DNA of 64,000 nt from Siphonobacter sp. BAB-5405 (GTDB lineage: Bacteria; Bacteroidota; Bacteroidia; Cytophagales; Spirosomataceae): positions 62,001 to 126,000 of the forward strand of contig NZ_NJAG01000016.1 of the NCBI RefSeq assembly GCF_002872335.1, read 5' to 3'. The translations under genes were made by a program, and so were the position numbers. Of the stretch, positions 1 through 7,832 are shown piece after piece. A model generated the notes under the pieces. The model saw only the letters and a program-made list of their open reading frames with translations. It searched no databases and was not told where the DNA came from. Every line of letters starts with the position of its first letter. The stretch's first letter is position 1.

Positions 1-590
1 ACTGGCCACTGGTGTTCATCATTGGCGATATGATCAATGAGTATTTCGGCCGAAAAGGGGTTCGCTGGTTGTCGTTTCTGACGGCGGGACTCATTGTCTA
101 TTCCTTCTTCATCATCTACGCGGCTACGACCTTACCTCCGGCCCAGTTCTGGCTTGACGTTAACAGGGGTACCACCAATTTCAACATCGACTACGCCTAC
201 AAAGTCATTTTCCGTCAGGGCTTAGGCATCATTATTGGTTCGATTACGGCCTTTTTGTTAGCTCAGTTTCTAGACGTTACCGTTTTTCAGTACCTCCGCA
301 AGCATACCGGTCACAAGTACATCTGGATTCGGGCGACGGGTTCCACGATAGTATCGCAACTCATTGACAGCTTTGTGGTGGTGTTTGTAGCCTTTTATAT
401 TTTTGGTAACTGGTCGGCGGGACAGGCTCTTTCGGTAGCCTTGAATAATTACTTGTACAAATTCATCATTTCCCTGCTGACTATCCCCATTTTGTACCTC
501 GTCCATTATCTGATTGATCGCTGGCTGGGTACGGAAAATGCCCGCCAGATTGCGGACGACGCCGCAACGGAATTACCGGTATCGTTGTAA
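1..590 (+). CDS. yhhQ: Queuosine precursor transporter, YhhQ/VUT family (5' truncated)
   Basis: Inner-membrane protein of the VUT/YhhQ family, which imports 7-deazaguanine precursors (preQ0/preQ1) for queuosine in tRNA. The reading frame is already open at the left edge (W-P-L-V before the first possible GTG at 12), so the N-terminus lies outside the window. Visible features are the family-like stretch IIGDMINEYFG near the start, several hydrophobic helices, and the polar membrane motif with TGSTIVSQLIDSFVVV, which matches the conserved region of this family. The acidic tail after the last helix is unremarkable. It ends at TAA 588-590 before a strong hairpin shared with the convergent next gene. 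Family call is secure; the exact substrate is inferred from the family. Confidence 0.85.
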   Translation, partial: WPLVFIIGDMINEYFGRKGVRWLSFLTAGLIVYSFFIIYAATTLPPAQFWLDVNRGTTNFNIDYAYKVIFRQGLGIIIGSITAFLLAQFLDVTVFQYLRKHTGHKYIWIRATGSTIVSQLIDSFVVVFVAFYIFGNWSAGQALSVALNNYLYKFIISLLTIPILYLVHYLIDRWLGTENARQIADDAATELPVSL

Positions 591-603
591 GGTTACTGCT
601 TTA

Positions 604-643
604 TACAAGAGCGCCCGGTAGAAATGCCGGGCGGGCTCTTGTA
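604..643. terminator. Bidirectional hairpin between convergent genes
   Basis: Near-perfect inverted repeat: TACAAGAGCgCCCGG on the left, CCGGGCgggCTCTTGTA on the right, with a short loop. It lies between the stop of the transporter and the stop of the convergent PhnA-domain gene, so it can serve both. There is no long T-run. Confidence 0.7.
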
Positions 644-656
644 TGAGGTGCTTTCG

Positions 657-866
657 TTAAGATTTCTTCAAAAAGCAGGTCTTCAGGACCAGTTTGGTTT
701 TCTCCACTTTACATTCCACTTCTTCCTCATCATCGGTCAGGCGAATATTTTTGATAGCGGTTCCCTGTTTCAGCGTCATGGAGGTACCCTTTACTTTCAG
801 ACTTTTAATCACGACTACTGAATCGCCATCTTTTAATTCGTTGCCATTACTGTCAACTGCACTCAT
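657..866 (-). CDS. yjdM: Short PhnA/YjdM-domain protein
   Basis: A 69-residue protein that corresponds to the C-terminal PhnA domain alone: D-S-N-G near residue 5, DGDSVVVIKSLKVKG, then LKQGTAIKNIRL and an acidic DDEEEVECKV segment. Full-length YjdM also has an N-terminal zinc ribbon, which is absent here. The family was named for alkylphosphonate utilisation, but the role of the isolated domain is not established and no phn genes are nearby. It is a single gene, convergent with the upstream transporter, and its start ATG is at 864-866. Confidence 0.8.
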   Translation of the reverse strand: MSAVDSNGNELKDGDSVVVIKSLKVKGTSMTLKQGTAIKNIRLTDDEEEVECKVEKTKLVLKTCFLKKS

Positions 867-949
867 AGGATTTGTTGTTTAAGTTAGGTAAAATGTTGTT
901 TGTTTTATTCAATCACAGGTTCGTTATTCGTCTTGCTGAGACGGCTGGT

Positions 950-1090
950 CTTTTAGTCCGTATGCATTCCATGCCGGGCATCCCATGCCGGCACACCCAC
1001 CGCTCTTTTCATCTGGCTCAAGGCCACCACATTGCCGAGGAAGTAGGCGGCTTGAGTCCCAGAATGGAATTCCGACATGGAATGTGATAG
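950..1090. repeat. Nested inverted repeats in intergenic space
   Basis: CCATGCCGG occurs twice directly (969-977 and 983-991). CATTCCATG at 965-973 is complementary to CATGGAATG at 1076-1084, and CTCAAG at 1017-1022 to CTTGAG at 1051-1056, giving a nested foldable block of about 120 bp. This looks like a degenerate REP-type element rather than a gene. ORFs crossing it on both strands are short and unconvincing. Confidence 0.55.
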
Positions 1091-1168
1091 GACGGGGCCT
1101 GTATTTATGTTGTCCATGCAGAAATCTGCAACTTTTAACAACTATCAACTTTAATCAGAAGATGAAAA

Positions 1169-1260
1169 CCTCTCCCGCCCCTGAGCAACGGAACGGCCTA
1201 CGACAGCCGCGATGCGGTGGCCTAGTGTAGGCTGTCGTTAGGCGTGGAGAGGCTCAGGGG
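1169..1260. repeat. Compact structured repeat with pseudoknot-order complementarities
   Basis: Three complementary pairs occur in the order a-b-c-c'-a'-b'. Pair a is CCTCTCC (1169-1175) with GGAGAGG (1246-1252). Pair b is CCCCTGAGC (1178-1186) with GCTCAGGGG (1252-1260). Pair c is GCCTACGACAGCC (1196-1208) with GGCTGTCGTTAGGC (1230-1243). Pairs a and b cross, so they cannot both form in a simple hairpin. The rest of the 867-1418 spacer holds a short AACAACT-type heptad run at about 1129-1149 and nothing gene-like. Confidence 0.5.
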
Positions 1261-1418
1261 CTACTAGTCGGCTTTGCCTGCGGGAACAATCTCAGTCTAG
1301 GTGAATAACGAAGCTTGATAAGAACAAACTTTCTCCAGCACGAAATAGAAATAAGCCATTAACCAGGTTACTTGTGGCACCAAACTCGGTCTATTCAAGG
1401 CAACATACATGAACGACT

Positions 1419-2159
1419 TCACCGTCGCAAATTATCCAGCACAATCGCCGTAGCAATGCCTGCGTTCAGTGATTCGGCTTCGCCGAACCGGGGAATGGTG
1501 ATGCGTTTCTGAATGAAGCCTTCGTTTTCCGGACGAATGCCGTTGGCTTCGTTGCCAATCACGATGTATCCCGATTCACTAAAGCTTAAGCCGTGAATGG
1601 ATTCCCCGTCGAGGAAGGTACCGTAAACCGTCTGGGTTTTCTCCTGTTCGAAAAATTCCTGCAGCGGGACATAATACGTTTGTACACGCGTAAAGGAACC
1701 CATACTGGCTGCAATCACCTTCGGATTGTACACATCCACGCAGGAAGTCGAGCAGATAATCTTTTTTATTCCGTACCAATCGGCAATCCGAATGATGGTT
1801 CCGAGGTTACCCGGATCGCGTATATCATCGAGTACCAGAGCAAATTCCTGGCCCCGTACCCGCAGCGGAAGGTTTTCTTTCGTTTCTGCAATGGCCAGGG
1901 CGGCATTGTTGGATTGCAGGGTTCCAACCTTTTCGAGTTCATCTTCCGTCACCAATTCAGGCCGGAAGGGTTGCTCGTCGAGTAGCTTTTGGTTTTCTTT
2001 GTAAAATGTATCCGTTACAAACAGAGCCTGAAGTCTAAAATCAGCGGTCAGTAACTCGCGGACACTCTTGCCGCCTTCTACCAGAAATGCTCCCGATTCC
2101 TGCCGGTGCTTTTTCTGCTGAAGCAGGCGTATTTGTTTTTGCCACTTTTGTGAGATCAT
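1419..2159 (-). CDS. SpoU/TrmH-family RNA 2'-O-methyltransferase
   Basis: 246-residue SPOUT enzyme that transfers methyl from SAM to a ribose 2'-OH in rRNA or tRNA. The N-terminal substrate-binding part (about 1-95; LVEGGKSVRELL) resembles the L30e-like domain of RlmB-type enzymes. The catalytic domain shows the three SpoU motifs: DIRDPGNLGTIIR, IVIGNEANGI and the knot motif IPRFGEAESLNAGIA. The target nucleotide cannot be told from sequence. Its ATG (2157-2159) is only 14 bp from the start codon of the divergent Omp85 gene, so each promoter must lie inside the other gene. Confidence 0.88.
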   Translation of the reverse strand: MISQKWQKQIRLLQQKKHRQESGAFLVEGGKSVRELLTADFRLQALFVTDTFYKENQKLLDEQPFRPELVTEDELEKVGTLQSNNAALAIAETKENLPLRVRGQEFALVLDDIRDPGNLGTIIRIADWYGIKKIICSTSCVDVYNPKVIAASMGSFTRVQTYYVPLQEFFEQEKTQTVYGTFLDGESIHGLSFSESGYIVIGNEANGIRPENEGFIQKRITIPRFGEAESLNAGIATAIVLDNLRR

Positions 2160-2173
2160 TGTCCCGTATACTT

Positions 2174-4690
2174 ATGCCATTCCCAACGAGGAAGAAATAC
2201 AGTCATCTGCTGGTGATAGGAATGGCTTTTCTTGGTTTTCTAGCTGCCTGCACCCGTAATACCGAACTACGGCGAGGCGAGTATCTTTTAGCCAAACAGA
2301 CCATCAAAGGTAACAAGGAAATTCCGAACGAAGAGCTCGAAGCCCTTTTACCCCAGGAATCGAACCGGGTTCTGATTACGCAGCCCATTACGCCTTTTCT
2401 GTGGGTGTATCAGATTGCCCGCCCCGATTTTCTAAAGTACAAAAAGCCCCGTTTCGAACGGGAAATCCGGGAATATCAGGCCCGTATCGAACAGATTCGG
2501 AATGCTCCGGATTCGACACAATCCCGCAAAAATCTGCGTCGGATTGAGCGGCTCGACCGCAAGATTGACCATAATCGCCTGGCGATTGAACAGGGCCACT
2601 GGTGGATGCGGGTTGTGGGCGAACCGCCCGCCATCATCACCGAAGAAGACGCCCGTCAGAACGCCCAGAACCTCCAGGCCTTTCTGCGTACCAACCGGGG
2701 TATGTTTGATGATTCCGTGCGGTACAAGCTTGATACGGTCAAATTTCGTCGGGTAAAAGTGCTCTACGAAGTACAGCAGGGGAAACCTTACGTACTGGAT
2801 TCCATCCGGCTGGTCACCGTTGATCCCCGCATTGACAGCATTCTCCAAAATGCCCGGGGCATTCGCTTTCTGCGAAAAGGAAACCGGGTCGACGAGCGTA
2901 ATTTCAGTGCCGAACGCGAACGGGTGGAAGCCTTGTTGCGAGACCGGGGGTACTACGGCTTCTCGAAGGAGAATATTTCGTTTACCGGCACCTACGACAC
3001 TTCACTGGCCGAGCCCCTGAAGCACCATATGAATGTCACGATGGTGATCGATTCGGTGCCGTTTCGCTACCCCTACTACCAGATTAATTCGGTCACGTTT
3101 GTGGTTGATGGTCGCGATCCTTCCGAACCTTCCTCGCACCTGGACTCGACCGTTTACAATGGCATTCGGTACATTTTCGTGGGGAAGAAATATTCGACCC
3201 GACTACTCGATGCCAAGCTGAAGGTACGTCCCGGAGCTACCTATAACCAGACGTTTCACAACGAGACGCTACGGATGCTGGGGACGCTTGATCAATTCAA
3301 ATTCCCGAACATAACCTACGATACGGCCAGTAATCACCGGTTGAATGCACTGGTATACGCCCAGCCGCTGCAACGGTATGAGCTTACGTCGGAGGTGGGC
3401 ATGAACGTGTACCAGGGTTTGCCCGGTCCTTTTTTGAATGGAGCCTTACGCATCCGGAATTTCTTTCAGGGACTGGAAACGCTGGAAATTGCCGGAAAGG
3501 CGGGTTACGATGGTCAGCCCGGTTTTACCCAAAGCTCGCAGAATCTGGCCTTCAAGGATCAAAACTTTGAAGCGGGTCTGAATACTTCACTGATTTTTCC
3601 GCAATTACTGATTCCGGCGGCAATGAAAGTTCGCTACAGCAACAGTGCCCCGCGTACCCAGGTCGGGATTGGTTATTCGTTCAGCGACCGGAAAGATTTT
3701 CGGCGTACGGGCTTTAAACTGGCGATGAATTATTCCTGGCAAATTTCGTCCAAGGAAACGTTTTACTTCAGTCCGCTGGACATTAACCTGATCAATACCA
3801 GTCGTCAATCCGACGCTTTTCAGCAATTTTTGCAGCAGCAGCAACTCGCCGGTAATAACCTGATTTTTACCTTCAATCGGTCGTTTGTTTCCAGCATCAG
3901 CGGCTCGTACGTGTATAACGATAACAACCTGAACTTAAACACCTTCCGTCGGACGAAGTACTTACGCATTTTCGCTGAATCGGGTGGTACAACCCTGAAC
4001 TTACTCTCGCGTAGCAGGCAGGATCAGCTGACCGACAACGAGGATCTCCGCTATTATAAATTCCTGAAAACCAGTGTTGATTACCGGGTTTATGTTCCCT
4101 TACGCCGCCGGGGGCGGTCCATGCTCGTCTTCCGGGCGTTTGGAGGCATTGGTTGGGAGTACTCCAAGAATGGGGGAATTTTGCCCTACGAAAAGGCCTT
4201 TTTTGCCGGGGGAGCCAACTCGATGCGGGGCTGGAATCCGCGTAAGTTAGGGCTAGGAGCCCAGGCGGCCAGTTTTGATACACTCAAGTCAGGAGTGGTC
4301 GTTCCGAGTTACAAATTCGAACGCCCTGGTGATGTTCAACTCGAACTCAATGCCGAATGGCGGTTCCCCCTGTTTAAGCTTTTTGGCGATTTCAATGGAG
4401 CCTTATTCGTGGATGCCGGAAACGTATGGTTACTGCGAACGAATCAGACCGAGTCGCAATTTAAGCCGGGTAGCTTTCTCAGTCAGACGGCTCTCAATGC
4501 GGGTTTTGGCCTGCGTTTCGATAAGTCGTTCTTCATCTTACGAGCCGACTGGGGTATCAAGCTTTACGAACCCGCCCGCCCGCGTGCCGATGGTGGTTTG
4601 GGTCAATGGGTAGTAGGCGATATGTTCAATTCAACACTGGACAATCGGTATCGTCCGGAACTACGGTTTGGAATTGGGTATCCGTTTTAA
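2174..4690 (+). CDS. BamA/TamA-family outer-membrane lipoprotein (TamL-like)
   Basis: Omp85-superfamily protein of 838 residues from ATG 2174. The open frame reaches back to 2087, but ATG 2174 is the start that puts a lipoprotein signal directly at the N-terminus: hydrophobic segment about 12-25, lipobox L-A-A-C with Cys26. A POTRA-like periplasmic region follows (about 30-430), then a beta-barrel with the conserved Omp85 lid-loop sequence GGANSMRGW and a terminal aromatic (GYPF). A lipid-anchored TamA homologue matches TamL of Bacteroidota, which works with TamB in outer-membrane biogenesis; tamB is not the next gene here. It could instead be another BamA paralogue. Its last 65 bp overlap the convergent gene. 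Confidence 0.82.
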   Translation: MPFPTRKKYSHLLVIGMAFLGFLAACTRNTELRRGEYLLAKQTIKGNKEIPNEELEALLPQESNRVLITQPITPFLWVYQIARPDFLKYKKPRFEREIREYQARIEQIRNAPDSTQSRKNLRRIERLDRKIDHNRLAIEQGHWWMRVVGEPPAIITEEDARQNAQNLQAFLRTNRGMFDDSVRYKLDTVKFRRVKVLYEVQQGKPYVLDSIRLVTVDPRIDSILQNARGIRFLRKGNRVDERNFSAERERVEALLRDRGYYGFSKENISFTGTYDTSLAEPLKHHMNVTMVIDSVPFRYPYYQINSVTFVVDGRDPSEPSSHLDSTVYNGIRYIFVGKKYSTRLLDAKLKVRPGATYNQTFHNETLRMLGTLDQFKFPNITYDTASNHRLNALVYAQPLQRYELTSEVGMNVYQGLPGPFLNGALRIRNFFQGLETLEIAGKAGYDGQPGFTQSSQNLAFKDQNFEAGLNTSLIFPQLLIPAAMKVRYSNSAPRTQVGIGYSFSDRKDFRRTGFKLAMNYSWQISSKETFYFSPLDINLINTSRQSDAFQQFLQQQQLAGNNLIFTFNRSFVSSISGSYVYNDNNLNLNTFRRTKYLRIFAESGGTTLNLLSRSRQDQLTDNEDLRYYKFLKTSVDYRVYVPLRRRGRSMLVFRAFGGIGWEYSKNGGILPYEKAFFAGGANSMRGWNPRKLGLGAQAASFDTLKSGVVVPSYKFERPGDVQLELNAEWRFPLFKLFGDFNGALFVDAGNVWLLRTNQTESQFKPGSFLSQTALNAGFGLRFDKSFFILRADWGIKLYEPARPRADGGLGQWVVGDMFNSTLDNRYRPELRFGIGYPF

Positions 4691-5201
4691 GGCTTTCATT
4701 TAGCGGAACGTTTCCCTGATGCTGTTTAAACTCGCTGTACAACGTCATCCCTAAAAGCCGCCATTCCAGTATTCCCGTCACATTATATTTTAATGTGTTT
4801 CCAGCGGGATTCACGGCTATAAACTTTGGTTTCCAGACCACACCACCCATAAGGCCATTCATGGTTGAATAAGCATCTATGACGACGACATTACTGGAAT
4901 CTTTAGCCGGTCCGTACAGTAGATACAGATTGTAGCTGGACAGTAGTTCTTTTTGCAACTTGACCTGAATTCGACGTATAGCCTGCTCTGCTACCCTATT
5001 TCGGGATACTAACCCGTGTTTCTGAACTTCATCCGCCTGTTGTGTAACAGACTTCCCAGCGGACGAAAAGATGCCAACGACAAAAATAGCCGCCGCCCAC
5101 CAGCCCAGATTTTGCCGGAGTAACTGCGTAGCTTTCAAACACAAATAGAGAAAATAAAGCAGTATAGCCAGGTTGAGAAGATTCCAGAGCAGGTGGAGCA
5201 T
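4626..5201 (-). CDS. Uncharacterised membrane-anchored protein
   Basis: 191 residues, no family recognised. There are two hydrophobic segments at the N-terminus (about 3-25 and 33-48), then a soluble region with a charged helix (SRNRVAEQAIRRIQVKLQKEL) and a mixed beta-rich part ending around ILEWRLLGMTLYSEFKQHQGN. The last 20 residues overlap the 3' end of the Omp85 gene on the other strand. Its frame stays open through the overlap and ends in TGA. It could be a small envelope or signalling protein; there is no basis for a function. Confidence 0.6.
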   Translation of the reverse strand: MLHLLWNLLNLAILLYFLYLCLKATQLLRQNLGWWAAAIFVVGIFSSAGKSVTQQADEVQKHGLVSRNRVAEQAIRRIQVKLQKELLSSYNLYLLYGPAKDSSNVVVIDAYSTMNGLMGGVVWKPKFIAVNPAGNTLKYNVTGILEWRLLGMTLYSEFKQHQGNVPLNESLKTDTQFQTVVPDDTDCPVLN

Positions 5202-5284
5202 AGATAGCGTATACGATGGTGAGGTGGAGACAGAGTACAGTAAAAGTACTTCAAAATTTCTGCGTATAAACTAGAAACAACCTA

Positions 5285-6031
5285 CTAAAGTACACTGTTC
5301 ATCCTGGTACCAGAGAGCCTTTTGGGTAGTTTACGCTGGTAGTTCCAGATTAAATTGTCCAGTAACCTGGGATTCATTTCGTATCCTTTCAAAACGAGTT
5401 GGCTCGATACTTCCGCCAAGAGCACTTGTGCTTCTTCAAGGGTTACCGTACTTCCAGTAATCGCTTTCAGGAAATCCCTCACCATCCGATCGGGCTTGAT
5501 AAGCTGATCGTTTCCCGCCAGCATGAAGAAGTAGCTCAAGCAAATACCACTGGCCTGTCCGGGAATACGCTTGATCTTTTGTTCGAAATTCGTATCCGTG
5601 ATGAGGCGAGGTACATCCTGAAAGTACTGCACATCAAAATCGGCTAGTACCCGTAAAAATCGACTGACGGCTTCCGCTTTCAGAATTCCGTTTAGTGTAG
5701 AGGTTCGCTGTTTATTCCGGTAGACTTCCAGAGCCAGTTTTTCGGGCGATTCATGCTCAACTTTTTCCAGAAAAGCCGCTACTGAAATCTGTTGTGCCGG
5801 ATCAATAGGTAAAGAACCATGGTCCCGAAAAAGGGTATGACCGACCAGAGGCTCCATTCGCCGGACGACGTTTCGGACGGATTCGTACTTCACGCCCATG
5901 GAAAACACACTGTCTACCACACAAAGCGGAAGATGAGCGTAATAATATTCAGGGTCTAGTTTAGGATTCGAAAAATCGAGTTTTTGCAAACAAAAATCAG
6001 TAACCAGGTCGAGGGTTGTTGGGGTAGGCAT
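5285..6031 (-). CDS. Conserved protein resembling HhH-GPD-type helical fold
   Basis: 248 residues from the ATG at 6031; an earlier in-frame ATG at 6094 would add 21 residues of unlike character. The sequence is all-helical by appearance. Around residues 156-184, IPGQASGICLSYFFMLAG followed by IKPDRMV is laid out like the helix-hairpin-helix plus catalytic-Asp segment of base-excision glycosylases (LPGVG...VDTHV), with Asp181 in the catalytic position. This is inference from motif spacing; the classical iron-sulfur cysteines of Nth are absent. It stands alone between oppositely oriented neighbours. If real it may be a DNA-repair or DNA-binding protein of unknown target. Confidence 0.55.
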   Translation of the reverse strand: MPTPTTLDLVTDFCLQKLDFSNPKLDPEYYYAHLPLCVVDSVFSMGVKYESVRNVVRRMEPLVGHTLFRDHGSLPIDPAQQISVAAFLEKVEHESPEKLALEVYRNKQRTSTLNGILKAEAVSRFLRVLADFDVQYFQDVPRLITDTNFEQKIKRIPGQASGICLSYFFMLAGNDQLIKPDRMVRDFLKAITGSTVTLEEAQVLLAEVSSQLVLKGYEMNPRLLDNLIWNYQRKLPKRLSGTRMNSVL

Positions 6032-6242
6032 GGGCAATGATTGATCAGTAAAGGTTTCAGTATAACTATCAGCGTACGAACGAAAGGTTATCAAAATTGG
6101 GAACTTTCATTCATTTTCCTGATTTACCCATCAAGTATGGGACTAGCAAATCAGAGAGCCTCTCAACTCCTGTCACTCCCTTTCAACACAAAATCCAGCT
6201 TTTCAAAACCCATTCTTTACTGACAATCTGTCAGCTTTTTTA

Positions 6243-6250
6243 TACCTTTG
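6243..6250 (+). promoter_or_regulatory. Bacteroidota -7 element upstream of miaB
   Basis: TACCTTTG fits the phylum consensus TAnnTTTG. It lies 68 bp before the miaB ATG, giving a leader of about 60 nt. No good -33 TTTG is seen at the usual spacing. Confidence 0.55.
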
Positions 6251-6318
6251 TACTTCTGAATTCAACGAACATTTAGATATGTAAGCGGAAAGCCTGAGGC
6301 TCAACGCTCCGAGCACCC

Positions 6319-7737
6319 ATGAAGACCTTAGAAATCCTGACTCCTGAAGATAAGCAAGGCATTGACCTTCCCCGTTTACTCGAGGATGAACAAAATGCTC
6401 TTGGTAAAAAGAAATTATACATCGAAAGCTACGGCTGTCAGATGAACTTCTCCGACAGCGAAATCGTAGCTTCCATCATGCGGGAAAAAGGCTTTGCCAC
6501 CACTTCCAGCATTGACGAGGCCGATCTGGTACTACTCAACACCTGTGCCATTCGCGACAACGCCGAGCAGAAAGTACGGAATCGTTTAAGCACCTTCACC
6601 AGCCTGAAACGCCGCAAACCCGACACCATGATTGGCGTACTGGGCTGCATGGCCGAACGCCTCAAAGCGAAGTTACTGGAAGAAGAAAAAGTGGTTGACA
6701 TGGTGGTAGGCCCCGATGCGTACCGTGACCTGCCCCGCTTGCTCGACGAAGTAGAAACGGGCCAGAAAGCCGTAAACGTTTTTCTTTCCAAGGAAGAAAC
6801 CTACGCCGATATTGCTCCGGTACGCCTGAACTCCAACGGCGTAACGGCCTTTATCAGCATTATGCGGGGTTGCGACAACATGTGCAGCTTCTGCGTAGTA
6901 CCCTTCACACGCGGTCGCGAACGTTCGCGGGATGCGTATTCCGTCGTACAGGAAGCTCAGGATTTGTTTGCACAGGGTTACCGGGAAGTGACGCTGCTGG
7001 GCCAGAACGTGGATAGCTACAAATGGGCTTCGGAAGACGGTACCGAGCAGGTAAACTTTGCCGGATTGCTGGAAAGAGTGGCCCTGGTGAGTCCGGAGTT
7101 GCGGGTACGCTTCAGCACCTCCCACCCCAAGGATATTACGGACGAAGTACTCTACACCATGAAGAAGTACGACAACGTCTGCAACTACATTCACCTGCCG
7201 GCCCAAAGCGGCAATTCCCGCGTACTGAAAATCATGAACCGGACCTACGACCGGGAGTGGTACGTGAACCGGGTAGACGCCATTCGTCGGATTCTGGGCA
7301 ATGACTGCGGCATTTCGCAGGATATGATCGCTGGGTTCTGTACGGAAACGGAGGAAGAACACCGCGATACGCTTACGCTCATGGACTACGTCAAGTACGA
7401 CTACGGGTACATGTTTGCCTACTCCGAGCGTCCGGGTACGCCAGCGGCTAAGAAGTTCGTCGATGACATTCCGGAGGACGTGAAAAAGCGTCGCCTCAAC
7501 GAAATCATTGCCTTACAACAACAGCACAGCCTCGAACGTAATCAGCAGGCCATTGGTAAAGTACACAAGGTACTCGTGGAAGGAACGTCCAAACGTTCTG
7601 CCGAGCATCTGCAGGGCCGTAACGACCAGAATAAGGTCGTTGTGTTCCCCAAACATAACTTCACCAAAGGTCAGTACGTGAATGTATTGGTTACGGATTG
7701 TACGGCGGCAACCTTGCTGGGCGAACCCGTTCTTTAG
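6319..7737 (+). CDS. miaB: tRNA-2-methylthio-N6-dimethylallyladenosine synthase
   Basis: Radical-SAM methylthiotransferase that adds the 2-methylthio group to i6A37 in tRNAs reading UNN codons. At 472 residues it has the family length. The N-terminal UPF0004 domain supplies the auxiliary 4Fe-4S cysteines Cys40 (SYGCQMN), Cys76 (NTCAIRDNA) and Cys110 (LGCMAER). The radical-SAM triad CxxxCxxC is Cys185, Cys189 and Cys192 (GCDNMCSFC). A TRAM-like RNA-binding domain occupies the last 70 residues. The SYGCQMN and NTCAIRDNA forms favour MiaB over MtaB or RimO. It is first in a same-strand run with the sigma-54 activator and lptE, but a hairpin after its stop may reduce read-through. Confidence 0.96.
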   Translation: MKTLEILTPEDKQGIDLPRLLEDEQNALGKKKLYIESYGCQMNFSDSEIVASIMREKGFATTSSIDEADLVLLNTCAIRDNAEQKVRNRLSTFTSLKRRKPDTMIGVLGCMAERLKAKLLEEEKVVDMVVGPDAYRDLPRLLDEVETGQKAVNVFLSKEETYADIAPVRLNSNGVTAFISIMRGCDNMCSFCVVPFTRGRERSRDAYSVVQEAQDLFAQGYREVTLLGQNVDSYKWASEDGTEQVNFAGLLERVALVSPELRVRFSTSHPKDITDEVLYTMKKYDNVCNYIHLPAQSGNSRVLKIMNRTYDREWYVNRVDAIRRILGNDCGISQDMIAGFCTETEEEHRDTLTLMDYVKYDYGYMFAYSERPGTPAAKKFVDDIPEDVKKRRLNEIIALQQQHSLERNQQAIGKVHKVLVEGTSKRSAEHLQGRNDQNKVVVFPKHNFTKGQYVNVLVTDCTAATLLGEPVL

Positions 7738-7751
7738 AGCATAGATCCCCG

Positions 7752-7794
7752 AAAAAGAGTATGGCCTGGCATTCGTTAGGCAATACTCTTTTTT
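7752..7794 (+). terminator. Hairpin with T-run after miaB
   Basis: AAAAAGAGTAT-ggCCT pairs with AGGcaATACTCTTTTTT. It fits a rho-independent terminator and lies just downstream of miaB and 39 bp before the next ATG. Confidence 0.8.
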
Positions 7795-7832
7795 CCCATT
7801 TGTCCATTCTCTAAGCTCTATCCATTACACAC

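Noticed and set aside
1593-1985. 130-codon plus-strand ORF opposite the SpoU methyltransferase
   Set aside because: Mirror frame; the opposite strand has all SpoU motifs.
6673-7362. 229-codon minus-strand ORF in miaB
   Set aside because: Fully inside miaB, no recognisable domain, no promoter or terminator of its own.
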